From Xylocopa sonorina (lineage: Eukaryota; Arthropoda; Insecta; Hymenoptera; Apidae), in NCBI RefSeq assembly GCF_050948175.1, contig NW_027490238.1, positions 727,421-791,420 of the forward strand: 64,000 bases of DNA, in the 5' to 3' direction. The stretch's first letter is position 1. Every line of letters starts with the position of its first letter. The notes below the pieces were generated by a model. The model searched no databases. It saw only the letters and a program-made list of their open reading frames with translations, and was not told the DNA's origin. The translations under genes were made by a program, and so were the position numbers. Shown here piece by piece: positions 1 to 12,152 of the stretch.

Positions 1-1165
1 GAATGTAAATGCCATACTTCCTTGCTACGGAATAGCGTTTCCAGATGTCTACATATCGCAGCAATAGAGTACTAATGCTTCACAAAACGCGACATCGCAA
101 CTCATGACAAGATATAATGTCAGTGCAACGCGTTATGTACGTCTCGTCAGCACATCAAAAGGATGTAAATCCCACACTTCCTTATGACGGAGTAGCGTTT
201 GTAGATATCTCCATATCGCAGCTATAGAGCTCTAATGCTTCATTAAACGCGATATCGCATATCATTTCTATGTCTCACGATAGGATGTAATACCAAATGC
301 AACGCGTTATGTTTATCTTGTTTACACTTCAAAAGAATGTAAATACCACACATCCTTGCTACGGACAAGCGTTTCTAGATGTCTACGTATCGAAGCAATA
401 AAGTTCTAAGTCTTCATAAAACGCGACATCACATCTCATTTCTGTGTGTCACGATAAGATTTTATATTTAATGCAACTCGTTATGTATATCTCGATTACA
501 CCTCTAGAGAATGTAAATGTCGCCCTTCCTGGCAACGGAACAGTGTTTCTAGATCTCTATATACTGAAACAATGTAGTACTAACTCTTTATAAAACGCGA
601 TATGTCATATCATTTCAATGTCTCATGATAAGATGTAATATTCAGTGCAACTCATATGTATATCTCGTCTATACCTAAAAAGAATGTAAATGCAACTATT
701 CCTGGCTACGGAACAGCGATTCTAGATGCTCTGCGTATCGAAACAATAGGGTTTTAACATTTTATAAAACCCGACATCCCATCTCATTTGTATGTCTCAT
801 GATAGGATGTAATATTTAGTGCATAAAACGCGATATAGTATCTCATTCCATTGTCTCATGATAAAATGTAATATTCAATGCAACGCGATACGTACATCTG
901 GACAACACTTCAAAAGAATGTAAATGTCACACATCCATCCGACGTAATGGCGTTTCTAAACGTCTACGTATCGAAGAAATAGAGTTCCAATGTTTCCTAA
1001 AACGCGATATCGCATCTCATTTCTATGTCTCATGATAAGACGTAATGTCAACTTACCGCGTTGTGTATATCTCGTCCATACTTCAAGAGAATGTAAATCC
1101 CACACTTCTTTGCAACGGAATAGCGTTTCTAGAAGACTACGTATTGAAGCAATACAGTTACATAC
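1..1165 (+). repeat. 174-bp satellite array, forward orientation, divergent edge
   Basis: About 6.7 head-to-tail monomers in forward orientation. Recurrent landmarks such as aaaagaatgtaaatg, gcaatagagtt and acgcgatatcgcat return about every 174 bp. These monomers are visibly more diverged from one another than those deeper in the window (many substitutions, and variants such as gtctatacctaaaaagaatg), as expected at an old edge of an array. The array runs off the left end of the window. No gene is seen. Confidence 0.93.
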
Positions 1166-1190
1166 ATTTGATATACTAACGCGATGCACT
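1166..1190. other. Direct satellite polarity switch (forward to reverse)
   Basis: Forward monomer sequence is recognisable up to about gcaatacagtt (1,150-1,163). From about 1,190 the reverse-orientation sequence ttacatcttatca, then aacatagaaaggagatgag, takes over. Between them lie only some 20-30 scrambled bases. No inserted element is visible, unlike the other three switches in this window. The exact breakpoint is uncertain by about 20 bp because the monomer is itself partly palindromic. Confidence 0.8.
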
Positions 1191-3760
1191 GAATTACATC
1201 TTATCAACTAACATAGAAAGGAGATGAGATATCGCGTTTTATGAGGATATGGAAATCTACTTCTTCGATGCGTAGACATCTGCAGACGATATTTCTTAGC
1301 AAGTAAGTGTCGCATTTAAATTCTTTTGATGTGAATACGAGGTATACGTAACACATCGCAATGAATATTATATCTCATCATGAGACATAGATATGAGATG
1401 CGATATCGCGTTTTAAGAAGTATTAGAACTCCATTGCTTCGATACGTAGACATCTGGAAACGCTATTTAGAAGCATGGAAGAGTGACATTTACATTCTTT
1501 TGTAGGGTAGACGAGGTATACATAACACTTCAAAATGAATATTATTTCTTATCATGAAACATAGATATGGGATGCGATATCGCGTTTTTAGAAGCATTAG
1601 AACTCTATTTCTTCGATACGTAAACATATGCAAACGCAATTTCCGAGCAAGGAAGTGTCGCATATACATTCCTTTGAATTGAAGACGAGGTATACATATC
1701 ACATCGAAATAAATATTATATCTTATCATGAAAAATAGATATGAGATACGATATCGCGTTTTAAGAAGCATTAGAAGCCTATGGCTTCGATACGTAGGCT
1801 ACTGGAATCACTATTTCGTCGCAAGGAAGTGTGACATTTACATTCTTTTAAATGGTGGATAAGGTATACATAACACTTCGCAATGAATATTATATCTTAT
1901 CATGAAACATAGAAATGAGATGGGATATCGCGTTTTAAGAAGCAATAGAAGTCTATTGGTTCGATACGTAGAAACCTGCAAACGCTACATCCTAGCAAGG
2001 AAGTGTCGCATTTACATTCATTTGAAGTGTATGCGAGGTATACATGGCACTTCACAATGAATATCATATCTTATCATGAAACATAGAAATGAGATGCGAT
2101 ATGGCGATTTAAGAAGCATTAGAACACTATTGCTCCGATACGTAGACATCTGGAAACGCTATTTAGAAGCATGGAAGTGTGACATTTACATTCTTTTGTA
2201 GGGTAGACGAGGAATACATAACACTCCACAATGAATATTATATCTTATCATGAAACATAGAAATGAGATGCGATATCGCGTTTTAAGAAGCATTAGAACT
2301 CCATTGCCTCGATACGTAGACATCTGCAAACGCTATTTCCTAGCAAGGAAGTGTCACATTTACATTCTTTTGAAGTGAATACGACGCATACATGACACTT
2401 CGCAATGAATATTATATCTTATCATGAAAGGTAGAAATGGGATGCGATATCGCGTTTTGTGAAGCATTAGAAATCTATTGCTACGATACGTTGATATCTG
2501 CAATCAATATTTCCTAGCAAGTAAGTGTCTCATTTACATTCATTTGTGGTGCAAACGAGGAATACATAACACTTCGCAATGAATGTTATATCTTATGATG
2601 AAACACAGAGATGAGATGCGAAATCGCGTTTTGAGAAGCATTAGAGCTCTATTGCTACGATACGTAAATATCTGGAAACGATATTTCCTAGCAAGGAAGT
2701 GTCGCATTTACATTCTTCTGAAGTGAATACGAGGTAAACATGACACTTCGCAATGAATATTATATCTTATCATGGAACATAGATATGAAATGCGACATCT
2801 CGTTTTAAAAAGCATTAGAACTCTACACTTTCGATACGTAGACTTCTGCAAACGTTATTTCCTAGCGAGGAAGTGTCGCATTTACATTCTTTTGAAGTGA
2901 ATACCAGGTATACATGACACTTCGCAATGAATATTATATTTATCATTAAACATAGAAATGAGTGGCGATATCTCCTTTTAAGAAGAATTAGAACACTATT
3001 GCTTCGATACGTAGACATCTGCCAACGCTATTTCCTAGCATGCAAGTGTCGCATTTACATACTTTTGAAGTGAATACGTGGTATTCATGACACTTCTCAA
3101 TTAATATTATATCATATCATGAAACAAAGAAATGAGATGCGATATCCCGTTTTAAGAAGCATTATCACTCTATTGCTTCGATACGTAGACATCTGCAAAC
3201 GCTATTTCCTTGCAAGGAAGTGTAGCATTTACATTCTTCTGAAGTGAATACAAGGTATTCATGACACTTTGCAATTAATATTATATATCATGAAACATAG
3301 AAATGAGATGCGATATCTCGCTCTAAGAAGCATTAGAACTCTATTACTTCGATACGTAGACATCGGCAAACGCTATTTCCTAGCATAGAAGTGTCGCATT
3401 TACATTCCTGTGAAGTGAATACAATGTATTCATGACACTTCGCAATTAATATTACATCTTTTCAAGGAACACAGAAATGAGGTGCGATATCGCGATTTAA
3501 GAAGCGTTAGAACTCTATCGCTTCGATACGTAGACATCTCCAAACGCTATATCCTAGCATGGAAGTGTCGCATTTACATTCTCTTGAAGTGAATACGAGG
3601 TATTCATGACACTTCGCAATTAATATTATATCTTATCATGGAACATAGAAATGATATGCGATATCTCGTTTTAAGGAGCATTAGCACCCTGTTGCTCCGA
3701 TATTTAGACATCTGCAAACACTATTTCCTAGCAAGGAAGTGTCGCATTTACATTCATTTG

Positions 3761-5494
3761 AAGTGTATGCGAGGTATACATAACACTTCGCAATGAATAT
3801 TATATCTTATCATGAAACATAGAAATGATATGCGATATCTAGTTTTAAGAAGCATTAGAACCCTATTGCTTCGATACGTACACATCTCCAAACGCAATTT
3901 GCTAGCATGGAAGTGTCGCATTTACATACTTTTGAAGTGAATACGAGGTATTCATGACACTTCTCAATTAATATTATATCACATCATGAAACAAAGAAAT
4001 GAGTTGCGATATCCCGTTTTAAGAAGCATTAGCACTCTATTTCTTCGATACGTAGACATCTGCAAATACTATTTCCTAGCATGCAAGTGTCGCATTTACA
4101 TTCTTTTGAAGTGAATACGACGTATTCATGACACTTCGCGATTAATATTATATCATATCATGAAACAAAGAAGTGAGATGCGATATCCCGTTTTAAGAAG
4201 CATTATCACTCTATTGCTTCGATACGTAGACATCTGCAAACGCTATTTCCTTGCAAGGAAGTGTAGCATTTACATTCTTCTGAAGTGAATACAAAGTATT
4301 CATGACACTTTGCAATTAATATTATATATCATGAAACATAGAAATGAGATGCGATATCCCGAATTAAGAAGAATTAGAGCTCTATTGTTACGACGCGTTG
4401 ACATCTGCAAACCCTATTTCCTAGCAAGGAAGTGTCGCATTTACAATCATTGGAAGTGTAGGCGAGGTATACATAACACGTCGCAATTAATATTATATCT
4501 TATCATGAAACATAGAAATGAGATGCGATATCTCGTCCTAAGAAGCATTAGAACTCTATTACTTCGATACGTAGACTTCGGTAAACGCTATTTCCTAGCA
4601 AGGAAGTGTCGCATTTACATTCATTTGAAGTGTATGCGAGGTATACATAACACTTCGCAATGAATATTATATCTTATCATGAAACATAGAAATGATATGC
4701 GATATCTAGTTTTAAGAAGCATTAGAACCCTATTGCTTCGATACGTACACATCTCCAAACGCAATTTGCTAGCATGGAAGTGTCGCATTTACATACTTTT
4801 GAAGTGAATACGAGGTATTCATGACACTTCTCAATTAATATTATATCACATCATGAAACAAAGAAATGAGTTGCGATATCCCGTTTTAAGAAGCATTAGC
4901 ACTCTATTTCTTCGATACGTAGACATCTGCAAATACTATTTCCTAGCATGCAAGTGTCGCATTTACATTCTTTTGAAGTGAATACGACGTATTCATGACA
5001 CTTCGCGATTAATATTATATCATATCATGAAACAAAGAAGTGAGATGCGATATCCCGTTTTAAGAAGCATTATCACTCTATTGCTTCGATACGTAGACAT
5101 CTGCAAACGCTATTTCCTTGCAAGGAAGTGTAGCATTTACATTCTTCTGAAGTGAATACAAAGTATTCATGACACTTTGCAATTAATATTATATGTCATG
5201 AAACATAGAAATGAGATGCGATATCCCGAATTAAGAAGAATTAGGGCTCTATTGTTACGACGCGTTGACATCTGCAAACCCTATTTCCTAGCAAGGAAGT
5301 GTCGCATTTACAATCATTGGAAGTGTAGGCGAGGTATACATAACACGTCGCAATTAATATTATATCTTATCATGAAGCATAGAAATGAGATGCGATATCT
5401 CGTCCTAAGAAGCATTAGAACTCTATTACTTCGATACGTAGACTTCGGTAAACGCTATTTCCTAGCAAAGAAGTGTCGCAATTACATTCTTGTG
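3761..5494 (-). repeat. Tandem duplication of a 5-monomer unit (867 bp)
   Basis: The sequence starting aagtgtatgcgaggtataca at 3,761 recurs at 4,628, and the two copies remain nearly identical to about 5,490. The spacing is 867 bp, which is five monomers (870) minus 3. The missing three bases are the same small deletion in both copies (attatatatcatg or attatatgtcatg in place of attatatcttatcatg). Confidence 0.88.
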
Positions 5495-6040
5495 AAGTGA
5501 AAACAAGGTATTCATGACACTTCGCAATTAATATTATATCTTTTCATGGAACATAGAAATGAGATACGATATCTCGTTCTAAGAAGCATTAGAAATCTAT
5601 TGCTTCGATACCTAGACATCTGCAAGCGCTATTTTCTAGCAAGGAACTGTCGCATTTACATTAATTTAAAGTGTATGCGAGGTATACTTAACACTTCGCA
5701 ATGAATATTATATCTTATCATGAAACATAGAAATGAGGTGCGATATCTCGTTTTAAGAAGCGTTAGAACTCTATTACTTCGATACATAGACATCTCCAAA
5801 CGCTATATCCTAGCATGGAAGTGTCGCATTTACATTCTCTTGAAGTGAATACGAGGTATTCATGACACTTCGCAATTAATATTATATCTTATCATGGAAC
5901 ATAGAAATGAGATGCGATATCTCGTTTTAAGGAGCATTAGCACCCTGTTGCTTCGACACTTAGACATCTGCAAACACTATTTCCTAGCATGGAAGTGTCG
6001 CATTTACATACTTTTGAAGTGAATACGAGGTATTCATGAC

Positions 6041-9000
6041 ACTTCTCAATTAATATTATATCACATCATGAAACAAAGAAATGAGATGCGATATCCCGTT
6101 TTAAGAAGCATTAGCACCCTATTGCTTCGATATGTAGACATCTGCAAATACTATTTCCTAGCATGCAAGTGTCGCTTTTACATTCTTTTGAAGTGAACAC
6201 GAGGTATTCATGACACTTCGCAATTAATATTATATCATATCATGAAACAAAGAAATGGGATGCGATATCCCGTTTTAAGAAGCATTAGAGCTCTATTGTT
6301 AAGACGCATAGACATCTGAAAGCCCTATTTCCTAGCAAGGACGTGTCGCATTTATATTCATTTGAAGTGTATACGAGGAATACATAACACTTTGCAGTGA
6401 ATATTAGACCATATTATGAATCATAGTAATGAGATGCGATATCTCGTTTTAAGAAGCGTTAGAACTCTATTGTTTCGATACTTAGACATGTGCAAACACC
6501 ATTTCCTAGCAAGGAAGTGTTGCATTTACATTCTTTTGAAGTGAATACGACGTCTTCATGACACTTCGCAATTAATATTATATCTTATCATGGAACATAG
6601 AAATGAGATGCGATATCTCGTTTTAAGGAGCATTAGCACCCTGTTGCTTCGACACTTAGACATCTGCAAACACTATTTCCTAGCATGGAAGTGTCGCATT
6701 TACATACTTTTGAAGTGAATACGAGGTATTCATGACACTTCTCAATTAATATTATATCACATCATGAAACAAAGAAATGAGATGCGATATCCCGTTTTAA
6801 GAAGCATTAGCACCCTATTGCTTCGATACGTAGACATCTGCAAATACTATTTCCTAGCATGCAAGTGTCGCTTTTACATTCTTTTGAAGTGAACACGAGG
6901 TATTCATGACACTTCGCAATTAATATTATATCATATCATGAAACAAAGAAATGGGATGCGATATCCCGTTTTAAGAAGCATTAGAACTCTATTGTTAAGA
7001 CGCATAGACATCTGAAAACCCTATTTCCTAGCAAGGAAGTGTTGCATTTACATTCATTTGAAGTGTAGACGAGGAATACATAACACTTCGCAGTGAATAT
7101 TATACCATATTATGAATCATAGTAATGAGATGCGACATCTCGTTTTAAGAACCATTAGAACTCTATTGCTTCGATACGTAGACATCTGCAAACGCTATTT
7201 GGTAGCAAGGAAGTGTCGCATTCACATTCATTTGAAGTGTATGTGAGGTATACATGAAAGTTCGCAATGAATATTATACCTTATCGCGAAACATTGAAAT
7301 GAGATGCGATATCGCGATTTAAGAAGCATTAGAACTCTATTGCTACGATAGGTAGACATCTGCAAACACTACTTCCTAGCAAGGAAGTGTCGCGTTTACA
7401 TTCATTTGAAGTGTATGCGAGGTATACATGACACTACGCAATGAATAATATATCTTATCATGAAACATAGAAATGATATGCGATATGTAGTTTTAAGAAG
7501 CATTAGAACTCTATTGCTTCGATTCGTAGACATCTGCAAGTACTATTTCCTAGAATGGAAGTGTCGCATTTACATACTTTTGAAGTGAATACGAGGTATT
7601 CATGACACTTCTCAATTAATATTATATCACATCATGAAACAAAGAAATGAGATGCTATATCCCGTTTTAAGAAGCATTAGCACCCTATTGCTTCGATACG
7701 TAGACATCTGCAAATACTATTTCCTAGCATGCAAGTGTCGCTTTTACATTCATTTGAAGTGAACACGAGGTATTCATGACACTTCGCAATTAATATTATA
7801 TCATATCATGAAACAAAGAAATCAGATGCGATATCCCGTTTTAAGAAGCATTATCACTCTATTGCTTCGATACGTAGACATCTGCAAACACTATTTCCTA
7901 GCCAGGAAGTGTCGCATTTACATTCATTTGAAATGTATGCGCGGTATACATAACATTTCGCAATGAATATTATATCTTATCATGAAACATCGAAATTAGA
8001 TGCGATATCCCGTATTAAGAAGCATTAGAGTTCTATTGTTAAGACGCATAGACATCTGAAAGCCCTACTTCCTAGCAAGGACGTGTCGCATTTATATTCA
8101 TTTGAAGTGTATACGAGGAATACATAACACTTTGCAGTGAATATTAGACCATATTATGAATCATAGTAATGAGATGCGATATCTCGTTTTAAGAAGCGTT
8201 AGAACTCTATTGCTTCGATACTTAGACATGTGCAAACACTATTTCCTAGCAAGGAAGTGTTGCATTTACATTCTTTTGAAGTGAATACGACGTCTTCATG
8301 ACACTTCGCAATTAATATTATATCATATCATGAAACAAAGAAATGGGATGCGATATCCCGTTTTAAGAAGCATTAGAGCTCTATTGTTAAGACGCATAGA
8401 CATCTGAAAACCCTATTTCCTAGCAAGGAAGTGTTGCATTTACATTCATTTGAAGTGTAGACGAGGAATACATAACACTTCGCAGTGAATATTATACCAT
8501 ATTATGAATCATAGTAATGAGATGCGACATCTCGTTTTAAGAACCATTAGAACTCTATTGCTTCGATACGTAGACATCTGCAAACGCTATTTGGTAGCAA
8601 GGAAGTGTCGCATTTACATTCATTTGAAGTGTATGTGAGGTATACATGAAAGTTCGCAATGAATATTATACCTTATCGCGAAACATTGAAATGAGATGCG
8701 ATATCGCGATTTAAAAAGCATTAGAACACTATTGCTACGATAGGTAGACATCTGCAAACACTACTTCCTAGCAAGGAAGTGTCGCGTTTACATTCATTTG
8801 AAGTGTATGCGAGGTATACATGACACTACGCAATGAATAATATATCTTATCATGAAACATAGAATTGATATGCGATATGTAGTTTTAAGAAGCATTAGAA
8901 CTCTATTGCTTAGATAGGTAGACATCTGCAAACGCTATTTCCTAGCATGGAAGTGTCGCATTTACATTCTTTTGAAGTGAATACGATGTATTCACGACAC

Positions 9001-9347
9001 TTCGCGATTAATATTATATCATATCATGAAACATAGATATGAGATGCGATATCTCGTTTTAAGAAGCATGAGTACTCTATTGCTTCGATACGTAGACAGC
9101 TGCAAACGCTACTTCCTAGGAAGGAAGTGCCGCACTTTCATTTATGTGAAGCCTAGGCGAGGAATACATAACACTTCGCAATGAATATTATACCATATCA
9201 TGAATCATAGAAATAAGATGCAACATCTCGTTCTAAGGACCATTAGAACTCTATTGCTTCGATACGTAGACATCTGCAAACGCTATTTCCTAGCATGGAA
9301 GTGTCGCATTTACATACTTTTGAAGTGAATACGAGGTATTCATGACA
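6041..9347 (-). repeat. Interleaved 4-, 5-, 8- and 10-monomer duplications
   Basis: Diagnostic variants recur at exact monomer multiples. acttctcaat occurs at 6,041, 6,737, 7,607 and 9,347, spacings of 696, 870 and 1,740 (4, 5 and 10 monomers). cagtgaatattatacc occurs at 7,091 and 8,483 (1,392, 8 monomers). tttgcagtgaatattagacc occurs at 6,391 and 8,131 (1,740, 10 monomers). The copies overlap one another, which implies successive rather than single duplication events. Confidence 0.85.
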
Positions 9348-9750
9348 CTTCTCAATTAATATTATATCACATCATGAAACAAAGAAATGAGATGCGATAT
9401 CCCGTTTCAAGAAGCATTAGCACCCTATTGCTTCGATACGTAGACATCTGCAAATACTATTTCCTAGCATGCAAGTGTCGCTTTTACATTCTTTTGAAGT
9501 GAATACGAGGTATTCATATCACTGCACAATGAATATTATATCTTATCATGAAACATAGAAATGAGATGCGATATCGCGTTTTAAGAAGTGTCGGAACGCT
9601 GTTGCTACGATACGAAGACATCTGCAAACGCTATTTCCTAGCAAGGAAGTGTCGCATTTACATTCTTTTGAAGAGAATACGAGGTATACATGACACTTCG
9701 CAACGAATATTATAACTTATCACGAAACATAGAAATGAGATGCGATATCG

Positions 9751-10446
9751 CGTCTTAAGGAGCATTAGAGCTCTATTGCTTCGACACGTAGACGTCTGGA
9801 AACGCCATTTCCTAGGATGGAACTGTGGCATTTACATTCTTGTGACGTGTAGACGAGGTATACATAACACTTCGCACTGAATATTATATCTTATCATGAA
9901 ACACAGAAATGAGATGCGATATCGCGTTTTAAGAAGCATTGGAACACTATTGCTACGATACGTAGACACCTGCAAACGCTATTTCCTAGCAAGGAATTTT
10001 CGCATTTACATTCATTTGAAGTGAATACGTGGGATACATAACACTCCACAATGAATGTTATATCTTATCATGAAACATAGAAATGAGATGCGATATCGCG
10101 TCTTAAGGAGCATTAGAGCTCTATTGCTTCGACACGTAGACATCTGGAAACGCCATTTCCTAGGAAGGAACTGTGGCATTTACATTCTTGTGAAGTGTTG
10201 ACGAGGTATACATAACACTTCGCACTGAATATTATATCTTATCATGAAACACAGAAATGAGATGCGATATCGCGTTTTAAGAAGCATTGGAACACTATTG
10301 CTACGATACGTAGACACCTGCAGACGCTATTTCCTAGCAAGGAAGTGTCGGATTTACATTTTTTTGGAGTGAATACTTGGTATACATAACACTCCACAAT
10401 GAATATTATATCTTATCATGAAACATAGAAATGAGATGCGATATCG
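9751..10446 (-). repeat. Dimeric (348 bp) tandem duplication next to block I
   Basis: cgtcttaaggagcattagag at 9,751 recurs at 10,099, exactly two monomers later, with shared private variants (tcgacacgtagac, ggaaacgccatttcctagg). The copies differ by a few substitutions. The duplication lies within 1 kb of the junction with block I. Confidence 0.8.
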
Positions 10447-10783
10447 CGTTTTAAGAAGCGTTAGAACTCTATTGCTTCGATACGTAGACATCTGCAATCG
10501 TTATTTCCCAGCAAGGAAGAGTCGCATTTACATTCATTTGAAGTGTAGACGAGGAATACATAACACCTCGCAATGAATATTATATCTTATCATGAGACAT
10601 AGGGATGAGGTGCGATATCGCGTTTTAAGGAGAATTAGAACTCTATAGCTTCGATACAGAGATATCTGGGAACGTAATTTCCTAGAAAGGAGTTGTCGTA
10701 TTTTGTGACGTCAGGCGTACCGCCTGCCGCCCATCAACTTCCACGCACCCTCCAGCATCAACCCCTGGACGCATGCAACCAGC

Positions 10784-10868
10784 CAAACTCGCCTGCAGAA
10801 CCAGCAACTGGAAGTGTTCGCGCGCGCAGACCTGCACGCGCTCACTCACACCGAGTTCCGCTGCCTCA
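10784..10868 (+). other. About 86 bp present in block I, absent from block II
   Basis: After gcatgcaaccagcca, block I continues through a GC-rich stretch containing gttcgcgcgcgcagacctg before reaching the cgagtata quasi-repeat. Block II (read in reverse complement) goes from the same gcatgcaaccagcca almost directly to cgacgagtatacctg. The length difference of the two blocks (1,570 against 1,484) is explained by this single indel. Confidence 0.8.
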
Positions 10869-10965
10869 CTCGCACCGCCGAGTATAACTGTCTCGCTCGT
10901 ACCGGGCACCAGTGTCTTACTCGCACCACCGAGTATACCTGTCTCGCCCGTACCAAGGACGGGCA
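10866..10965 (+). repeat. Short imperfect minisatellite (24-27 bp units)
   Basis: Successive units begin ctcactcgcaccgccgag, ctcgctcgtaccgggcac, cttactcgcaccaccgag and ctcgcccgtaccaagg, giving about four degenerate copies of a pyrimidine-led unit. The array is shared with block II, where fewer units remain. Unit length variation (24 or 27) keeps a reading frame, but no convincing protein is encoded. Confidence 0.65.
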
Positions 10966-11241
10966 GCCCTATCTCCCTCGCACCGAGGATTCCGTCCTGC
11001 AGGAATACGTAGCAGCAGCCCATCACCTGAATGGGGTCTTTTCCAATTCCGGGACAGGATCTGCTAGAACCTATATATTACTTCTAAGCTAGGACATACA
11101 TACCATATCATGACGCATATATAAGAATTCCTAGATCTAAGTTACACTATGTAAGATGCGTCCGGCCAGCGGCATGCGCCGCTAGTCCCACCACGAGCCG
11201 CGGGTCTCCACTCGCTGGACCGCGCGCTCTCCGCCTCGAGA

Positions 11242-11260
11242 CGCGAGTCCCCCACTCGCG
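11242..11260 (+). other. Conserved perfect hairpin in block I
   Basis: cgcgagt, a loop of five C, then actcgcg: a perfect 7-bp stem with a 5-nt loop. Both arms and the loop are unchanged in block II (52,854-52,872, where the loop reads as five G on the + strand). It sits in a GC-rich domain of about 230 bp. Function is unknown; it may simply be a by-product of high GC. Confidence 0.55.
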
Positions 11261-11419
11261 CGACCGCGATCTCCCTACAACGAGCGTCTGCGACCGTAGC
11301 GCCCCGCGAACCGAGGAGGTCAGAGACGCGTCTCCAGAGCACACACTCTGACTCGAGATCTCCTACCGAGGAGTCAAAACCTCTAGTTCTAGATCGTTAG
11401 CCACCTCAATGTGGGGTTC

Positions 11420-11630
11420 AGGCATCGTATTTCTATTTCCACTTTAACTTAGTCTTAGTCTTAGAATAATTCCAGTTCTAGTATACTTTAAACCTAGAAT
11501 ATATTTTATTTTTACTTTTACTATATCCAAGTACAAGTTCTTTTACCAAGTCTACTATTTCCACATCCATTAATTTTATCAAGTGTTTATAATACTAGTT
11601 CTACTTTTAACATTACATTTAACTACGAAT
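11420..11630 (+). other. AT-rich segment of block I without coding potential
   Basis: A roughly 210 bp AT-rich stretch with repeated pyrimidine-rich words (cttagtcttagtcttag, tttatttttacttttac) separates the GC-rich left part of the block from the open-frame part. It is shared with block II. No gene, terminator or known regulatory motif can be supported. Confidence 0.5.
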
Positions 11631-11762
11631 TCTTCCACGGGTTCTTCCATACAACTGGGGTTGCTCTTCATCAAATTGAAGGTGTATAGAAATCGGCTTT
11701 GTGACGTTGAGACCGCCGCTTATCCTTCAGATCTTAGTCGAAAGTACAGAAAAACCTGGTGA

Positions 11763-12152
11763 ATGAATCGTGCTTCCGGTTTGCGAAGAACGCGACGTGC
11801 GAGTAGGAAGAATTTCATACGATCACTTGTGCGTGAATATTTGGAGGGCGTTCCGAGAGTCCTCGTATACCAGCGACCTACCTTCGTACCAGCCCAGACG
11901 CCGCTTTCCGAAGCGACCGTCGACGCTTCCGATCCAGACACCACTACACATCACGCCGATTCTGCCACAATCAGCATCATCGCTGAATTCCGACCGCCGT
12001 CCTCCTCTTCGCTGGCGACTGATCGAGATTTCCGTAGCAGCCAACAGAACGAAATCCGCTACGGTCCCAGCGAACGATCCTCCACGCCGTTTCTACGTAC
12101 AAATCGAGAGAGAAGTCATCGAAAGGTAGGGTCTTTCCCTTTTTATCGCTAG
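11763..12152 (+). other. Overlapping open frames in block I, coding status doubtful
   Basis: Three overlapping frames are open here: 129 codons from 11,763 and 119 codons from 11,770 on the + strand, and 73 codons on the minus strand. The longest product would be Arg- and Ser-rich without a recognisable domain. The inverted copy in block II keeps the corresponding frames open, but its substitutions change residues in all frames at similar rates (about nine or ten replacements each), which argues against selection on any one of them. A splice-donor-like aaag|gtaggg at about 12,122-12,131 is shared with block II. This may be an exon remnant or simply stop-poor sequence. Confidence 0.3.

Larger units (their letters stand above)
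1191..10703 (-). repeat. 174-bp satellite array, reverse orientation (about 55 monomers)
   Basis: Uninterrupted tandem array in reverse orientation. Landmarks are aagaagcattagaactctat, gtagacatctgcaaacgc, tttcctagcaaggaagtg and gaaacatagaaatgag, spaced about 174 bp apart. Monomers fall into subfamilies: gaagtgtagacgagg types lie near the two ends, and gaagtgaatacgagg or aattaatatt types fill the middle. Several multi-monomer duplications are nested inside and are listed separately. Open frames of 67-117 codons occur only because the monomer is a multiple of three. No gene, RNA or transposon is seen in this stretch. Confidence 0.96.

Noticed and set aside
4310..5500. Open frames of 117 and 107 codons repeated in tandem
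   Set aside because: They are translations of satellite monomers in which two usual stop codons happen to be substituted. They start and stop wherever variants allow and have no start context or domain.
11142..11344. Arg-rich open frames in the GC-rich part of block I
   Set aside because: Frames of 65-66 codons are open in more than one phase in the same bases and reappear in block II, as expected from GC-rich sequence with few stops.
11150..11380. A fragment of ribosomal RNA or a tRNA gene, because of GC-rich hairpins
   Set aside because: No conserved rRNA core words or tRNA arm pattern could be found. The hairpin has a homopolymer loop and no cloverleaf partner arms.
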